From contig CAUJNA010003805.1 in the NCBI GenBank assembly GCA_963377175.1, forward strand, positions 274,501 to 338,500: a stretch of DNA of 64,000 nt, in the 5' to 3' direction. Of this stretch, positions 45,745 to 56,316 are shown piece after piece. The stretch is from Effrenium voratum. Lineage: Eukaryota > Sar > Dinophyceae > Suessiales > Symbiodiniaceae. Both the position numbers and the translations under genes were made by a program. A model generated the notes under the pieces. The model was not told where the DNA came from and did not search any database. It worked only from the letters and a program-made list of their open reading frames with translations. Every line of letters starts with the position of its first letter. Within the stretch, counting starts at the first letter, position 1.

Positions 45745-46287
45745 ATGATGAAAACCAAAATCAATAGTTATATCAATAAAAAATGCTATGATTGTTGCCA
45801 CTTCAAAAAGGAAAATATAGAATTGTATAAACTGAATTTACATAACGGAATAGTGAATAATATTATTGATTATGCATTGGGCGAAGAAGATGTATGTAGA
45901 ACTTGTAGAAGATGGCGACGATATCAAAATATAATAGAAAATATTTTGGAGATTAAAAAAATAGATAAAAGAAATGTTGAAGATGACATTTTAATATTTT
46001 TAACTGTGTACGGAAGACCACCTTATAGTTATGTTAGAATATTTCTAAAAATCAGTAAGAAAAAATATAAAATGATTGAAGGTATATTATGGATGTTGAC
46101 CTATTATAGTAGGGAAGGTTTTGATGTAAAAGAAGACATTAAAACATATATTGAAAGTAAAAAGTTTAATGTTAAAAATACAGTGAGAGATATTAATATT
46201 ATTTTAAAAATAATGCATGAAAGACATAAGTTATATATACAACTTAGTAGTCATCAATTAAATTATTATCCTGAACTTAAATTATGA
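45745..46287 (+). CDS. PLV Cys-rich family protein 2
   Basis: 180 residues, MMKTKINSYINKKCYDCCHF and onward. Cys pairs CYDC and CRTC(RRW) bracket a helical block (GIVNNIIDYALGEED), the same layout as the proteins at 39496 and 46403. The C-terminal 100 residues are charged and helical (ISKKKYKMIEGILWML). Function unknown; it lies in the right-hand module together with replication genes and has its own upstream motif. Confidence 0.7.
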   Translation: MMKTKINSYINKKCYDCCHFKKENIELYKLNLHNGIVNNIIDYALGEEDVCRTCRRWRRYQNIIENILEIKKIDKRNVEDDILIFLTVYGRPPYSYVRIFLKISKKKYKMIEGILWMLTYYSREGFDVKEDIKTYIESKKFNVKNTVRDINIILKIMHERHKLYIQLSSHQLNYYPELKL

Positions 46288-46350
46288 AATTTTATCTACA
46301 TAGCCTAATTTAATTTTAATTTATTAATGAAATTTAATTTTAAATTAAAA

Positions 46351-46379
46351 TTCTTGTAAAAAGTATTTAAAGAAATATT
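46351..46379 (+). promoter_or_regulatory. Conserved PLV upstream motif, copy 5
   Basis: TTCTTGTAAAAAG then TATTTAAAGAAATATT, 24 bp before the ATG at 46403. The A/T-rich gaps before copies 4 and 5 (45618-45692 and 46288-46350) are also similar to each other. Confidence 0.8.
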
Positions 46380-46402
46380 TTATAATACTATTATATAGTT
46401 TG

Positions 46403-46975
46403 ATGAGTGATGCAGTCCACGATGCTAAAAATATATTGAAAAAAAGGTTTATGAGTTATAAATGCAAAGACTGTGAAATGCTAAAATTACCAATTGAACG
46501 CGGTTTTACAAATGGCGTTTGTAATAATATTTGTCAATACATTATATGCAATAATTGCAATAGAATTATAAACAAAATTGATGATATGAATAACAAAGAT
46601 ATTGATATTATAAATAATGAAACTCTTGATGACGATTTAGAAATATTTGTGTTTATTGTAATGAATAATTTCTTAACTATAGAAGGGTTTGATAATTTAC
46701 TAACTGAGTGTGATGACGAAGGATATAATAATGATTTTATTTTTAAGTATTATAGTATGGTAAAAAAATTATATAACGTTTCTTTTAATATTAAACGTTT
46801 AAAATATGTTATATTGTTTGATTTTTTAAATGAGTTTTTAAATGATGAGTATAAAACTCACGAACTTAGATATACAATAACACGTGCAATTGGAATAATG
46901 GGAATGTTTAGAAAACAAATAGGAAGTAATATTTATAATGAAACAACGTGTGATAAAATAATAAGAAAGAATTAA
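46403..46975 (+). CDS. PLV Cys-rich family protein 3
   Basis: From ATG 46403, 190 residues (MSDAVHDAKNILKKRF). CKDCEML and CNNCNRI bracket GFTNGVCNNICQYII, the family pattern. A central acidic stretch (NNETLDDDLEIFVF) is followed by a helical tail. Last gene before the right terminal repeat, about 20 bp away. Function unknown. Confidence 0.7.
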   Translation: MSDAVHDAKNILKKRFMSYKCKDCEMLKLPIERGFTNGVCNNICQYIICNNCNRIINKIDDMNNKDIDIINNETLDDDLEIFVFIVMNNFLTIEGFDNLLTECDDEGYNNDFIFKYYSMVKKLYNVSFNIKRLKYVILFDFLNEFLNDEYKTHELRYTITRAIGIMGMFRKQIGSNIYNETTCDKIIRKN

Positions 46976-46993
46976 GGAAGAATGGTGCCCGTA

Positions 46994-47418
46994 AAAAACG
47001 AATGAACCAGACCTTGCCCATAATATGTCTACAAAATTTGTGATAAAATTTATTGTAAAATAATTTATCATAATTTTTGGAATAATATTTTTTTGAAAAT
47101 TTATTTTTTTTATTTTGTAAAATTTATTTTTTATTTTTTTGTATTCTTTTGTAATTTTTTTAAATTTATTTTTTAAAATTTATTTTTTAAAATTTATTTT
47201 TTAATTTTTTGTAAAATTTATTTTTTATTTTTTTTGAAAATTTATTTTTTAAAATTTATATTTTAAAATATGGATGAACTTACTAGGAAATTACCTGCTT
47301 TAAAATGTTGATTTTTGAAAATGTGCTTTTTGAGGTGCTGTTTTAAAATGTTGCTAAAAGTGTGGGGAGGACCCTAGGTTTTTTTATAGAAAAAAGACGG
47401 GCAAGGTCTGGTCTAACT
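46994..47418. repeat. PLV right terminal inverted repeat
   Basis: Reverse complement of 25813-26261 with small length differences in A/T runs. It starts AAAAACGAATGAACCAGACC and ends GGCAAGGTCTGGTCTAACT. No gene is present in it. Confidence 0.93.
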
Positions 47419-47423
47419 GCTGC
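47419..47423. other. Target site duplication GCTGC, right
   Basis: GCTGC follows the last base of the right terminal repeat and matches 25808-25812. GC-rich host/fossil sequence resumes at once. Confidence 0.85.
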
Positions 47424-48475
47424 GCACCCACAGGCCTATTATTGCGTTCACGCTAAGCTGGCCATATGCTCCTGGCCGTTCGGCCGCAGCGTTGCCGCGC
47501 CCACTAACGTTCGGGCCGCGTAGAAGAGACAAAGCCGTTGCTGGGCAGCAGCAGGGCGCCGCGCATGGAGGCGGAGCGCCCCAAGCAACGGAGGTGAAAC
47601 GAGACGGACGACCCTGTCAACTACTGGCTGGCAGGCAACTCCCTGCTGCTCACGGGCCTGCCGGGCACCGGAAAGAGCACCTGGCCCGGACGATTGTTGC
47701 GAGGCTGCAAGAGCAGGGCAAGGCGGTGCACCTGGTGTCCAAGACGCACTGCTCCGCGCAGAACCTGGGCTGAAGGCGCAGACGGCCGACCACTGGGTGC
47801 AGGACGTGCGCGCGGCAGCGCGCAACAGCTGGACTTGCTGGTTGCGGAAGAGATCACGCAGCTGGATATGGCGCTGTGGGCGGACCTGGCCTGCGTGGGG
47901 CAAACGCCAACGTGAAGTTCTTGCTGCTGGGCAACTTCCGACAGCTGCCGGCCGTGCTGGACCTGGGCCGGACCTCCATCAGCACGCCGTTGAAGCACAG
48001 CCAGCTGATTTGCGACCTGGCCTGCGGGCACCGGCACAAGCTTACGGAGAACATGCGCTCTAACTCCGGCATCTTCAACTTTGTAAAGTGGCTGCGGGTC
48101 GGCGAGAAGGGGTGCCCCACACTGGAGCAGGCCAAGGCGAGGCTGAAGGAGCTCTACCCCTCCAAGCCCGGGCGGTCGGGCGCACGCTGGTCATAGCCAC
48201 AGCAAGCGCATGGCCGTCAACGCAGCGGCAAACCGTGCCCTGGCGCCCCAAACCTCAAAGCTCCTAGAGCTAGAGACACAAGTCATCCACATAGATTTGA
48301 GTTGTTGCCAAACAACCAATGGGTGTAGCCAAACTGCAACACAAAACAGCCCGTAGAGCATGAGGGTTTGGCCGGGGCTGCGCCTTATTGGGGCCGGTGA
48401 AAAGATACCCAAGCAAGGGCGTCTTTGTGGCCGTGGCGGAAGTGGAGACGGAGTGAGGTTGGACAACGGGTTGCT
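47424..48475 (+). pseudogene. GC-rich SF1 helicase fossil flanking the PLV
   Basis: Plus-strand readings in several frames give helicase blocks in correct order: SLLLTGLPGTGKST (Walker A, 47640), VHLVSKTHCSAQNLG, LLVAEEITQLDMALWADLA (Walker B region, 47830), and KFLLLGNFRQLPAVLD (motif III, 47915). HKLTENMRSNSGIF and HSKRMAVNAAANRALAP (48200) follow, then MRVWPGLRLIGAGEKIPKQG (48360). At least four frame changes separate them. It is a GC-rich relative of the helicase module of the PLV, which itself lacks motif III. With the ORFs at 24259-25800 it forms the older viral insertion that the PLV split. Confidence 0.65.
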
Positions 48476-48479
48476 CCTT

Positions 48480-49700
48480 CTCTCAGCTTTCTCTGCCGCC
48501 AGGCCGTCCGGCTCCCAGTGCTGTCTTTCATTCAGCCTGATGCTCTTGCCTTTGATCCGCTCTTCGCCTCAGCTTTCGGCTCACTACCAGGTACCCCCTT
48601 TCTGCTTCTGCAGTCGCCATGTCAGGCCCCTGGCTCAGTACGTTTTGAGTGAGGAGGAGAAATCTCCAGTTGCGGATCCGCCGGCCGATCAATCTTCTGG
48701 AGGACTCACTTGTTTGGCGTGCTATCAGTCCAGTGATGAAGAGGAGATCCATCCCCCTTCGTTGCCCGCCTTCAGTGTGGTGGGTGCTTCCAGGGTGGTT
48801 CAGCGCTCATTTCCCAGCAGCTCCAGGAGGACTCCGCCATGGAGCTGGCCCTCATGCAAAGGGAGGACCCTCGCCAGACACGTAAACTCATCGCACCCGG
48901 CTCCTTGCGTGCTGCTCTGAGGCTGGAGATGGGAAACCTCCACTGCAGGAACTGCCACTGCTCTTCCTCGCCTGCGAACTCCCGGTAGATCCAGGGCAGA
49001 AGATCTCCGCCGAGCAGCCGCAATCTTGGATCACGCGCCTCGAAAGCCACCGAAGCGGAGAGGAGCAGCGCGCGAACTGCGACCATAGGTTGGCAGTCAG
49101 CGGCATATCCGACCACAGATAACACATCTGCAACACATCCCGAAATGTCACTGCCTCTGTCTGCAGCAACGTCAATAGCTGCTGCTCCGCGTGCAGCCTG
49201 GCCATCTTCCTCTCAGCCGCGCCAGCATCCTCACACGGGCCTGGCCCGGCTCCTAAGTCGTCAGGCGATGGCGGCGCATGCGGTTCCCTTCAACTACGCG
49301 GCGCCGAAGGTGAAAGCCAGGCCTCCCTCAAGTCCCTGTGCCTGGTCACCGCGTCTTTCCCAAGCAGGCCCCGCAGGGCTACTCCTTTGTCAGCGGCAGG
49401 TCCTGGTCCGAAACCAACCGCAGTGGCAGGACCCGTTCCGCCCGAGGCCCAGTTTGTGACCCCCCTGTGGCTGCTCATCCTGCCGCCTCTGCCTCGACAT
49501 CGCAGCCTCTCCTCGGCCAGGGCCGGCCCATCGCCGCGTTCTTTCCCTTCCAGGCCAAGGCCCTCCCCATCGCGCCGGCGCCTGCCACTACCAGCTCCTC
49601 AAGGCCAGCCGCGCCGCCAAGTCCGCCCCAAAGCAGGGCTCCTCGCGGCGTACACACGCCCCTCATAGGCGTTGATTGCGCTTTGTGCTCGCTCCGCTGG
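48480..49700 (+). pseudogene. 5' region of the second tyrosine-recombinase retroelement, decayed
   Basis: Readings in changing frames are rich in Pro, Ser, Ala and acidic residues (YVLSEEEKSPVADPPADQ, YQSSDEEEIHPP, then LQEDSAMELALMQRED and SLRAALRLEMGNLHCRNCHC). They resemble a disordered leader. No domain is recognised. It lies directly before the tyrosine recombinase, like the acidic leader of the recombinase at 1-1318. Confidence 0.35.
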
Positions 49701-49839
49701 ATGCCAAAGTGAGCCGCCCCCGCAAATTTCCTCTTCAGATTTTCTTTCTTGTCAATGCATGTTCTCTCCTGTTTGATTTGCATGCCGCTTGCATGAGTCA
49801 CACGTTCCCATTTGCCTGCTTGTGCATTATTCCCCTGTC

Positions 49840-50195
49840 CGCTCGCTCAGGTGGAGGAGACCGCCGTGGTTCCAATTTTTCCAACCCAAATGGATGCCGC
49901 TGTTCCTGTAGCTCTTGCAGCGATTCCCTTGTCCGCTCGCTCATGTGGGAGGAGACCGCCGTGGTTCCAGCCTCAGCCGGCTGAGCCAATTTTTCCACCC
50001 CAAATGGATGCCGCTTCAGAAGTGCACCTTTGTTCTTGTAGCTCTGGCGTTCTAGTGTGCACGCTCAGGCCTCCATTTGTGCCAGCCTCAGTCAAAGTGG
50101 ATGCTCCTTCAGAAGTGCACCTTCGATCCTGTAGCTTTGGCATCCTAGTGCAGCGCTCTTACACGCTCAGGTCTCCATTTGTGCCAGCCTCAGTC
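49840..50195. repeat. Imperfect tandem repeats upstream of the recombinase
   Basis: GGAGACCGCCGTGGTTCCA and CCAAATGGATGCCGCT recur about 115 bp apart (49857 and 49951; 49890 and 50002). CTTCAGAAGTGCACCTT and CTCAGGCCTCCATTTGTGCC units recur at 50015-50190. ORFs here are repeat translations. Confidence 0.7.
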
Positions 50196-50244
50196 CGTGT
50201 GATCTAATTCGCCACATGGACCTTTCCTTGGGAGGCTCCGGCCT

Positions 50245-51633
50245 TTGCTCCAATTTTTGCTCAACATGCGATTGAGCTGCAAGCTGTGCCATCGATTCGG
50301 TCGCTCCAGCCACCTTCTCATGCTGGCACCTTGGGGCCCAGCGCCGCCGAGCTACTGGATGAGGCATTCCCGCGCACAACAGCCAAGCGCAAGCTTGACC
50401 TTCTGGAGGGGCTCCCTTCGCTCCAGCTCATTCGCAAACCTGCTGTTGCCTCCTTGCGTCAAAGCACCCTGCGGCACTCACTAGTGAGCCGGCTTTTCAT
50501 TCTCTTGAAGGGTGCAGGCGACTCCTGTCCCATTTTGGCGCTAGCCGATGAGGACCCGTGGATGCTTGTTTCCGATGTGGTTTCCGGCCGCAGTGAGTCC
50601 ACTGTGAAGGCACGCCTCGGCTACCTTGAGCGCTACTTTGCTTGGTGCAGTGACCACAGCCTGCCCTGGGTACCTCGCACTCAAAGAGGCTTCACCCTCG
50701 GCGCCCGCTTTTGAGGTGGTTTTCACATGTTTCAGTGCGCTGCTGATGCCGACTTCTTCTCCCGCCGCTTCGGCAGAAGCCGGCCATTTTGGTCAGCCAG
50801 GTCAAGCGGTTGGAGTGGCTCACAGACTCTGACGACGCAGCCTTAGTGAACATTGTTGGGGGCATTCTAGTTGCCCTCTACTCCAGATCTTGCTGGATGG
50901 ATTTGCAGCAGGCCTCCGACCTTGAGCTCGATGCCCCGGAAGGGGTCACGTACGTTGGGAACACCTTTTACCAGCTCAACACCAGTGAATATAAGACCTC
51001 CAAGAGCGGAAGAGCCGCCTTGTCCTACCACTCACCTTGCCTATTTTCATGGTTCCAGAACTGGGTATCTGCCAGAGAACGCCTTGGCCTTCCAGTCCAA
51101 GGAGCTCTCACCCCGCCACTGATTCGTTCAGTGGGTGCCCAAGGTGACACACCGCGGCCTTTCACCACTTCAGAGCTGAACGCCCTCCTTGCTAAGGTTG
51201 CCAAGCAAGGAGAGCCCGTGCCCACCAGTCGGTCCCTCAAGGCCACCTGCCTCAGTTGGGTAGCCAAAGCGGGAGTTTCTCCTCCCTGCGAAAGCTGTTG
51301 GGCTACCATGTGGATGCCACGGAATTGTCAGTGAACATCTGTTCCCGCGACCTTCTGGCACCGCCTTTGAGGGAGTTGGTCCGGGTCTTGTCTTTGATAG
51401 CTTCAGGGGCCTTCTCCCCAGACACTACACGCTCCGGGTACTTTGCATTCAATGAGCCAGGCGCACAGGAAGGCGATGGTGCCCCTTCCACAGTTGTGCC
51501 TCGGCCAAACGCTGAAGGTGTGTCTGCAGGCGCTACCACAGTTGACAGCAGAGCCAGCGCCTGGACCGACAGACCCCCAGTCGCCTCAGACCAGCGACTC
51601 CGACTCTTCGCACTCGGACAGCGCTGCGCCTGA
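50245..51633 (+). pseudogene. Tyrosine recombinase of the second retroelement, frameshifted
   Basis: Three overlapping ORFs (50286-50714, 50789-51334, 51256-51633) together give a core-binding domain (LRHSLVSRLFILLKG, STVKARLGYLERYFAW). A catalytic region follows (VALYSRSCWMDLQQASDLEL, FTTSELNALLAKVAKQG, SLKATCLSWVAKAG, LRKLLGYHVD, NICSRDLLAPPLRELVRVL). Block order fits a YR integrase. The expected nucleophile Tyr position may be the Cys in NICSRD. Two frame changes, near 50715 and 51270, break it. It is on the same strand as its RT, unlike the left element. Confidence 0.65.
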
Positions 51634-52029
51634 AGGCAAGAGGACTTCGGTGACCCCGATGAGAGCCCAGCTGCGGCTCTTGCCGTTTTGAAGAAGCCGT
51701 TCTTTTCTGTACAGCCTCCGTTTCTGTTGGTTCAGCACCAGAAGTTGCGGACCATACACATAGCCGGGGGCGACTCTGAGGAGCGCCTTGTCTGCGGTAG
51801 GGCTAATACTGACCGCTTTGTGAGTGTTGGCCAGTTGGTTCACCAACCCTTTCCTCGGTGTAAGCAGTGCTTCCATGCCTCTGACAAACACGACGAATGC
51901 TGAGCGCCCAAAACAAACCTTAGAGCTGCCTCATTGCGGTTAGTTTGTGCACATCCTTCGTGCAGGTCCTACTCGTTTAGCTGTCGGCTCGAGTCTCTGG
52001 TTCTCATTCACTACGTAGCCATGAGCTTG

Positions 52030-52920
52030 CTTGACAGCAAGTCACAGCCGTGCCCAACAGGTTGGACTTGTGGAGGATGTTTTGCAGGCCCTTGGTGACA
52101 AGGGCATCGCCTCGTTGGCCCAGCTAGGTTTTGCGGCGGGCACCCCAGGTACCACAGATGAGACCTCGCTGCGGGCATGGGCCGGTGAAACTCTCACAGG
52201 TCTTGCACTGCGGCGCCTGCTTTTCACTGCACATACTCTGATTATTGCCTCTCTCAAGGAGGAAGTGGCCCGAGCGAGCTCAGCGTCAGAGGTGGTGAGG
52301 AAACTTCCGCCAGTCGAACGCATGCCAATGTCTCGGATGGCTTGCAAGTTCAGCAGGCCATGACCAGGCGTGCAGCAGCAGCTGAAATCGCCGGTGTTGC
52401 CACTTTCGACATTCTGCAGAAGTGGCACACGTACCTCCTCAATACTCTTACGCAACAGCCCCCACAAGGTTTCACACCTGTTGCTTTGGAACAGCTCACA
52501 GCAGCAGACAAGGAGCTGTGGATGGCCGTATCCACAAGGTGGGTGCCTCCTTGCCGGGTGATGAGGATTTCCCTGTGGGCCGGGCCATCGAGGAGCTCAT
52601 GCTCACGCCGCCCGTTGCGATGCAGCTGCTCCCTCAACCTTCGCGCGCCCTCCCTGAGCGCTCCAATCGGCAGGGACCTCCCAAGGGTCAACCCAAAGGG
52701 CGTGGCAAGTCCCCCGCCAAGTCCAAGGGCCGTGGCAAGCCCCAGCCCAGTTTTCCAGCTCCCCTTCAGGGAAAAGGGCTGAAGGGCCGCAACGAGCAGG
52801 GCGAGTTGCTCTGCTGGAATTACAACATGGAACGGCCCTGCCAGAAGAAGCCGTGCTAGTTGAAGCATCAGTGCATGAAGTGCTTTGGGCCTCACCCCTT
52901 CACCTTGTGCACAATCCTGT
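52030..52920 (+). pseudogene. Gag-like protein of the second retroelement, frameshifted
   Basis: Pieces in two frames include GIASLAQLGFAAGTPG, then AALEQLTAADKELWMA-like text (52490) and a basic Pro/Gly/Lys tract. CWNYNMERPCQKKPC and, after a TAG at 52857, CMKCFGPHPFTLC follow. The last two make a degenerate zinc knuckle comparable to CAKCHKPGHSFMVC of the left element. It is a nucleocapsid-like protein, inactive as assembled. Confidence 0.5.
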
Positions 52921-53389
52921 GACCGAGCACGAGCCGGCCAATTCCGCTAATGCTTTGGCTTGCAGTGGGTCATTCAGTTTCGGCTGTTCCGCTGCAAAGC
53001 CCCTTTTGCCGTTACCATCCCTTTCTTTTCCAAGTCAGCCAGCCGTCTCCTCCTTCCCTTTCAGGAGGTAGGCGTGCGTCCTACCACCTCACCCAGTGAG
53101 GTTTCCCAGGCCCCTGTGCCTGCTGGTTCGCCCCTGTGCTGCCCAGCGCTTCTCCCGAGAAGCTCTTCCCAAGGCCCTGTGCCTTCTGGGTCTGCCCCTG
53201 TGCGACCCAGCGCTCCCCTTGCGGGTGCTTTTCCCTTCGGGTGTGCCCTCCTAGGTCGCTGTTTCCTTTCTCGCCCACACCCCAGGCACACCCCGCTCAG
53301 GTGCCTCTTGCCATGCCTTCCAGAGGGCCTCAAGGATCTTGTTTCCTCTGCCAGTCCTTCTGTTTCTGCACCTGCCCGCAGCCCTGGAG

Positions 53390-54090
53390 GCCGCGCACCA
53401 TGTGTGGTAGAAATCTTTGCAGGATCGTGCAACTTTTCTTCCACAGCCCTCTCAATGGGTTTCAGTCCGTGGCAGTGGACCATGTCCCAGCAAAGCGGTG
53501 GCATGTTTTGCAGTTGGACTTGCGCGAGCCCGGCGCCCAGCGGTTGCTCCTAAGCACACTCACGTGCTTGATGCCGGCCCTGGTGGTAATTGCACCCCCG
53601 TGAGGCACTGCTTCCCGAGCAAGGGATATTCCAGCTTTCAGCAACGGGCGGCGCATTGCGAACCCACTCCGTTCGGGCCAGCATGCAGACGGGGCCTCGC
53701 CAGGGTGACCAGCCAACAACCTTTACGCGTTCGCGGCCGCTGTCGCTGGCATGTGCAGCCAGCATGGCATACCTTGGCTTATTGAGAACCCTGCTCGCAG
53801 TTATATGTGGGACACTTCCATGATGAGCCGACTCCCTCTGCATTCACAGACAGAGGTCCACTTTTGCGCTTATGGAGGTGCCCGCCGCAAGCGCACTCTG
53901 TTGAAAGGTACTCCCACCTGGTTACAGGCACTTTGTAATCATTTCCATGCCCCATGGAAAGATTCCTTGGGAATTCACACAGCGGAGGAGGCCACTTACC
54001 CACTGCCTTTTTGCCAAGCAGGCCGGTGTTTGTGGGCAAGGCACTGCCGCAGTGGCGGGATGATGCACTTTTTCTTCGAGCTGCAGTGAA
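53390..54090 (+). pseudogene. Methyltransferase-like domain of the second retroelement
   Basis: CVVEIFAGSCNFSSTALSMGF (motif I, 53400), then in another frame QSVAVDHVPAKRWHVLQLDL, and VVIAPP (53585), where the PC motif is cut by a frame change. Farther on are WLIENPARSYMWD (ENP motif, 53770) and FCAYGGARRKRTLLKGTP. The blocks match residues 130-330 of the intact polyprotein at 4006-7473. Three or more frameshifts are present. Confidence 0.6.
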
Positions 54091-54182
54091 GTTTCAACCT
54101 CGCTCGTGGGTCTTTCCAAATTTGCCTTCTCCCTTTGACTTGAACTTGCTTCCACCCAGCGGGCCCTTGGCCAAAAGGCTCG

Positions 54183-56151
54183 GTGCTACCATTGCACCCG
54201 CCCGAAGCTGCTCAAGGTCAGTTTTGGGCTGCCTGCCCCAAGGACCCTGTATACTATATGCAGGCTATGAATGGCGTACAGCGCCCGGCCAATCTTTTGC
54301 CCCCTCTTGGCCAATCATTGGAGGCAGTCGATTTCGTTGCAACATGTACCACAGCCGATGCCCTGTCACTGTGGGCAGTGCGGCTCAAATCTTTGATTCA
54401 GCTTGCCGAAGAGTTTGCTCCGCGTCAAAGGCGGCTTCTCGCCTCTTGTGATGCGCATGTCGCTTGCATCAACGCCAAGAAGCGCACTGTGTTGCTCAAG
54501 CACGCCTTGCAATCAGTCGGTTATCAGGACACGGCCATCGCGGACGAACTTGCTGCCAGGTTTCCGTTGTTTGGCTGGCTGCCTGAGTCATTGGAGCTGC
54601 CCAGGCACCCACAACCACCTGCGGTGGACATTGCCTCCTTAGAGCGCATGGCCCCGGCTTTGAAGGCCCGCGCCTTGGCACGATGTCAGCCTACGGATGA
54701 TCAGGTGGCAGACCAGACCCTTTTTGACACTACTCTCACGGAGTTGCAGCAAGGTTGGCTCGAGGGGCCCTTCGGTGCCTAAGACTTCCGTCATCAGCCC
54801 TCGTTTCTATGTTTTGCAGTCTGACAAGTGCCGGCCTATTGATGACTTTACGTTCAATCTTTTGAACTCTGCCGTCGGTTCGGCCAACAAGGTCGTCTTG
54901 CGTGACACAGATTTCATCGCTGCTTTGCTCAAGAGGTGTTGCGGCTACACTGATGTGCCTTGGCGTGGACGCGCCTTCGACCTTCAGGACGCCTATCGTC
55001 AGCTGGCCTTTGCACCGGCGCACCGGGCACACTCATTCATTTGTGTGTATGAGCCGCAGCATGGCCCGCGGTGCTACCGTATGCTGACCATGCCCTTCGG
55101 CAGCTCGGCCTCTGTTTACGCCTTCTTGCGCACTAGCCTAGCCATTCATGCACTTGGCACTCGCCTTTTTCGCCTGCCCTGGACTTGTTTCTACGACGAT
55201 TTCCCAGCAGTGGTGCCCGAGCCGCTCACCTACGCTGCCACGCACCTGATTCAATCCCTTTTTACCTTGCTGGGTTTTCAAGTCAGTGGCAAGCCTTCCA
55301 AGAACCCGCCTTTTGCAGTTCAGGCGCTTGGGGTTGCTTTCAACCTCACGCGATCCTCTTCAGGAGTCTTCGAGGTGGCAAATACTGAGGCCAGAGTCCA
55401 ATTCTTGGCTTCGAGCTTGCAAGAGCTTTTGACAAGCCATTCCCTCTCGCCCAAGGAAGCTTGCAAGTTGCGAGGCCGCGTGCAGTTTGCCCATGGTCAA
55501 TTGTCGGGACGATACCACTCGAGATGTCTCTCATCTTTGCATGAGCTTTCTGCTCTGGCACCGGGCTCTCGAGCCCCTTCATCGCTTGTGAAGATTTTGG
55601 AGCGCTGTTTGCATTCTCTTGTCCATTCCATGCTTAGAGCAATCAGCAGCAAAGACCGCCTTGTTTGGCATATTTTCACAGATGGTGCCTTGGAGGCTTC
55701 CAAGCCCTCCATAGGAGGAGTCCTTGTGGACTTCTTTGGGCAGCCCCGCTTTCATTTTTCTTTTGAGCCCCCGACTCTTTCAGTTCTTGCGACCTTTGGA
55801 TCTCACTGCATTTTGCACCTCGAGATCCTTCCTATTTTGATGGCACTTCACCTCTGGCCAGACCTGCTCTCAGGCACGGCCATTTTCTTTCATGTGGACA
55901 ACGAAGCTGCCCTCCATTCCCTCGTTCGCATGTCCTGCGACAACCATGCGGCCGACAAGCTCGTCCAGCGTTTCTTATGCCTTGAGCAACGGATGACCTT
56001 CGATCCGTGGACCCACCGGGTCCCTACCGAGGTGAATGTTGCCGACGCCCCCAGTCGAGGCGATGAGTCTCAATTACTTTTCTTGCGATCCCAAAAGTCC
56101 CACGTTACACCAAACATTTGGAGCAGTCTTTGGAGCGAGCTGCAGTTGTAA
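54183..56151 (+). CDS. Reverse transcriptase / RNase H of the second retroelement
   Basis: An upstream ORF (54183-54782, 199 residues) gives the connector before RT, including LQSVGYQDTAIADELAARFP. After a frame change near 54775 a 484-residue ORF continues to 56151. Its RT blocks are DKCRPIDDFTFN, FDLQDAYRQLAFAP, MPFGSSASVYAF and CFYDDFPAVV (catalytic DD intact). RNase H blocks are IFTDGALEASKPS, HLEILPILMAL, HVDNEAALHSL and NVADAPSRG. The protein is the counterpart of residues 560-1120 of the left polyprotein. The RT-RH part is open; the whole gene is broken. Confidence 0.8.
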
Positions 56152-56316
56152 AATTTGCTCGCTGATGTGCCATTTCTTTTCTCACGCATGTCTTGCACAT
56201 AGTTTGCCAATCATGCTTTTCTTCGCGCATGTATTCGTTTGCCGTTTCCGTCCGCTTGTGCCGCCTCAGGTCACTACACACGGTCGAGCACTCAGTTTAC
56301 AGGGGTTCTTGACATG

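Larger units (their letters stand above)
25813..47418. mobile_element. Complete integrated polinton-like virus (PLV), 21.6 kb
   Basis: The base composition changes abruptly from GC-rich to strongly AT-rich at both ends. The ends are matching inverted repeats flanked by GCTGC duplications. Inside are the genes that define polinton/PLV-type viruses: packaging ATPase (28203), minor capsid-like (34876), large capsid protein (31699-33285), DDE integrase (40483) and a PolB-helicase replication gene (41490-45617). About 25 ORFs are closely packed, mostly 20-80 bp apart. Left-part genes run on both strands; from 34876 rightward all genes are plus. The replication gene is broken, so this is probably a resident provirus rather than an active one, unless the breaks are assembly errors. 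Confidence 0.93.

Noticed and set aside
25813..47418. AT-rich block as organelle DNA or bacterial contamination
   Set aside because: It carries eukaryotic-virus hallmark genes, terminal inverted repeats and a target duplication in GC-rich nuclear-type sequence; no organelle or bacterial genes were seen.
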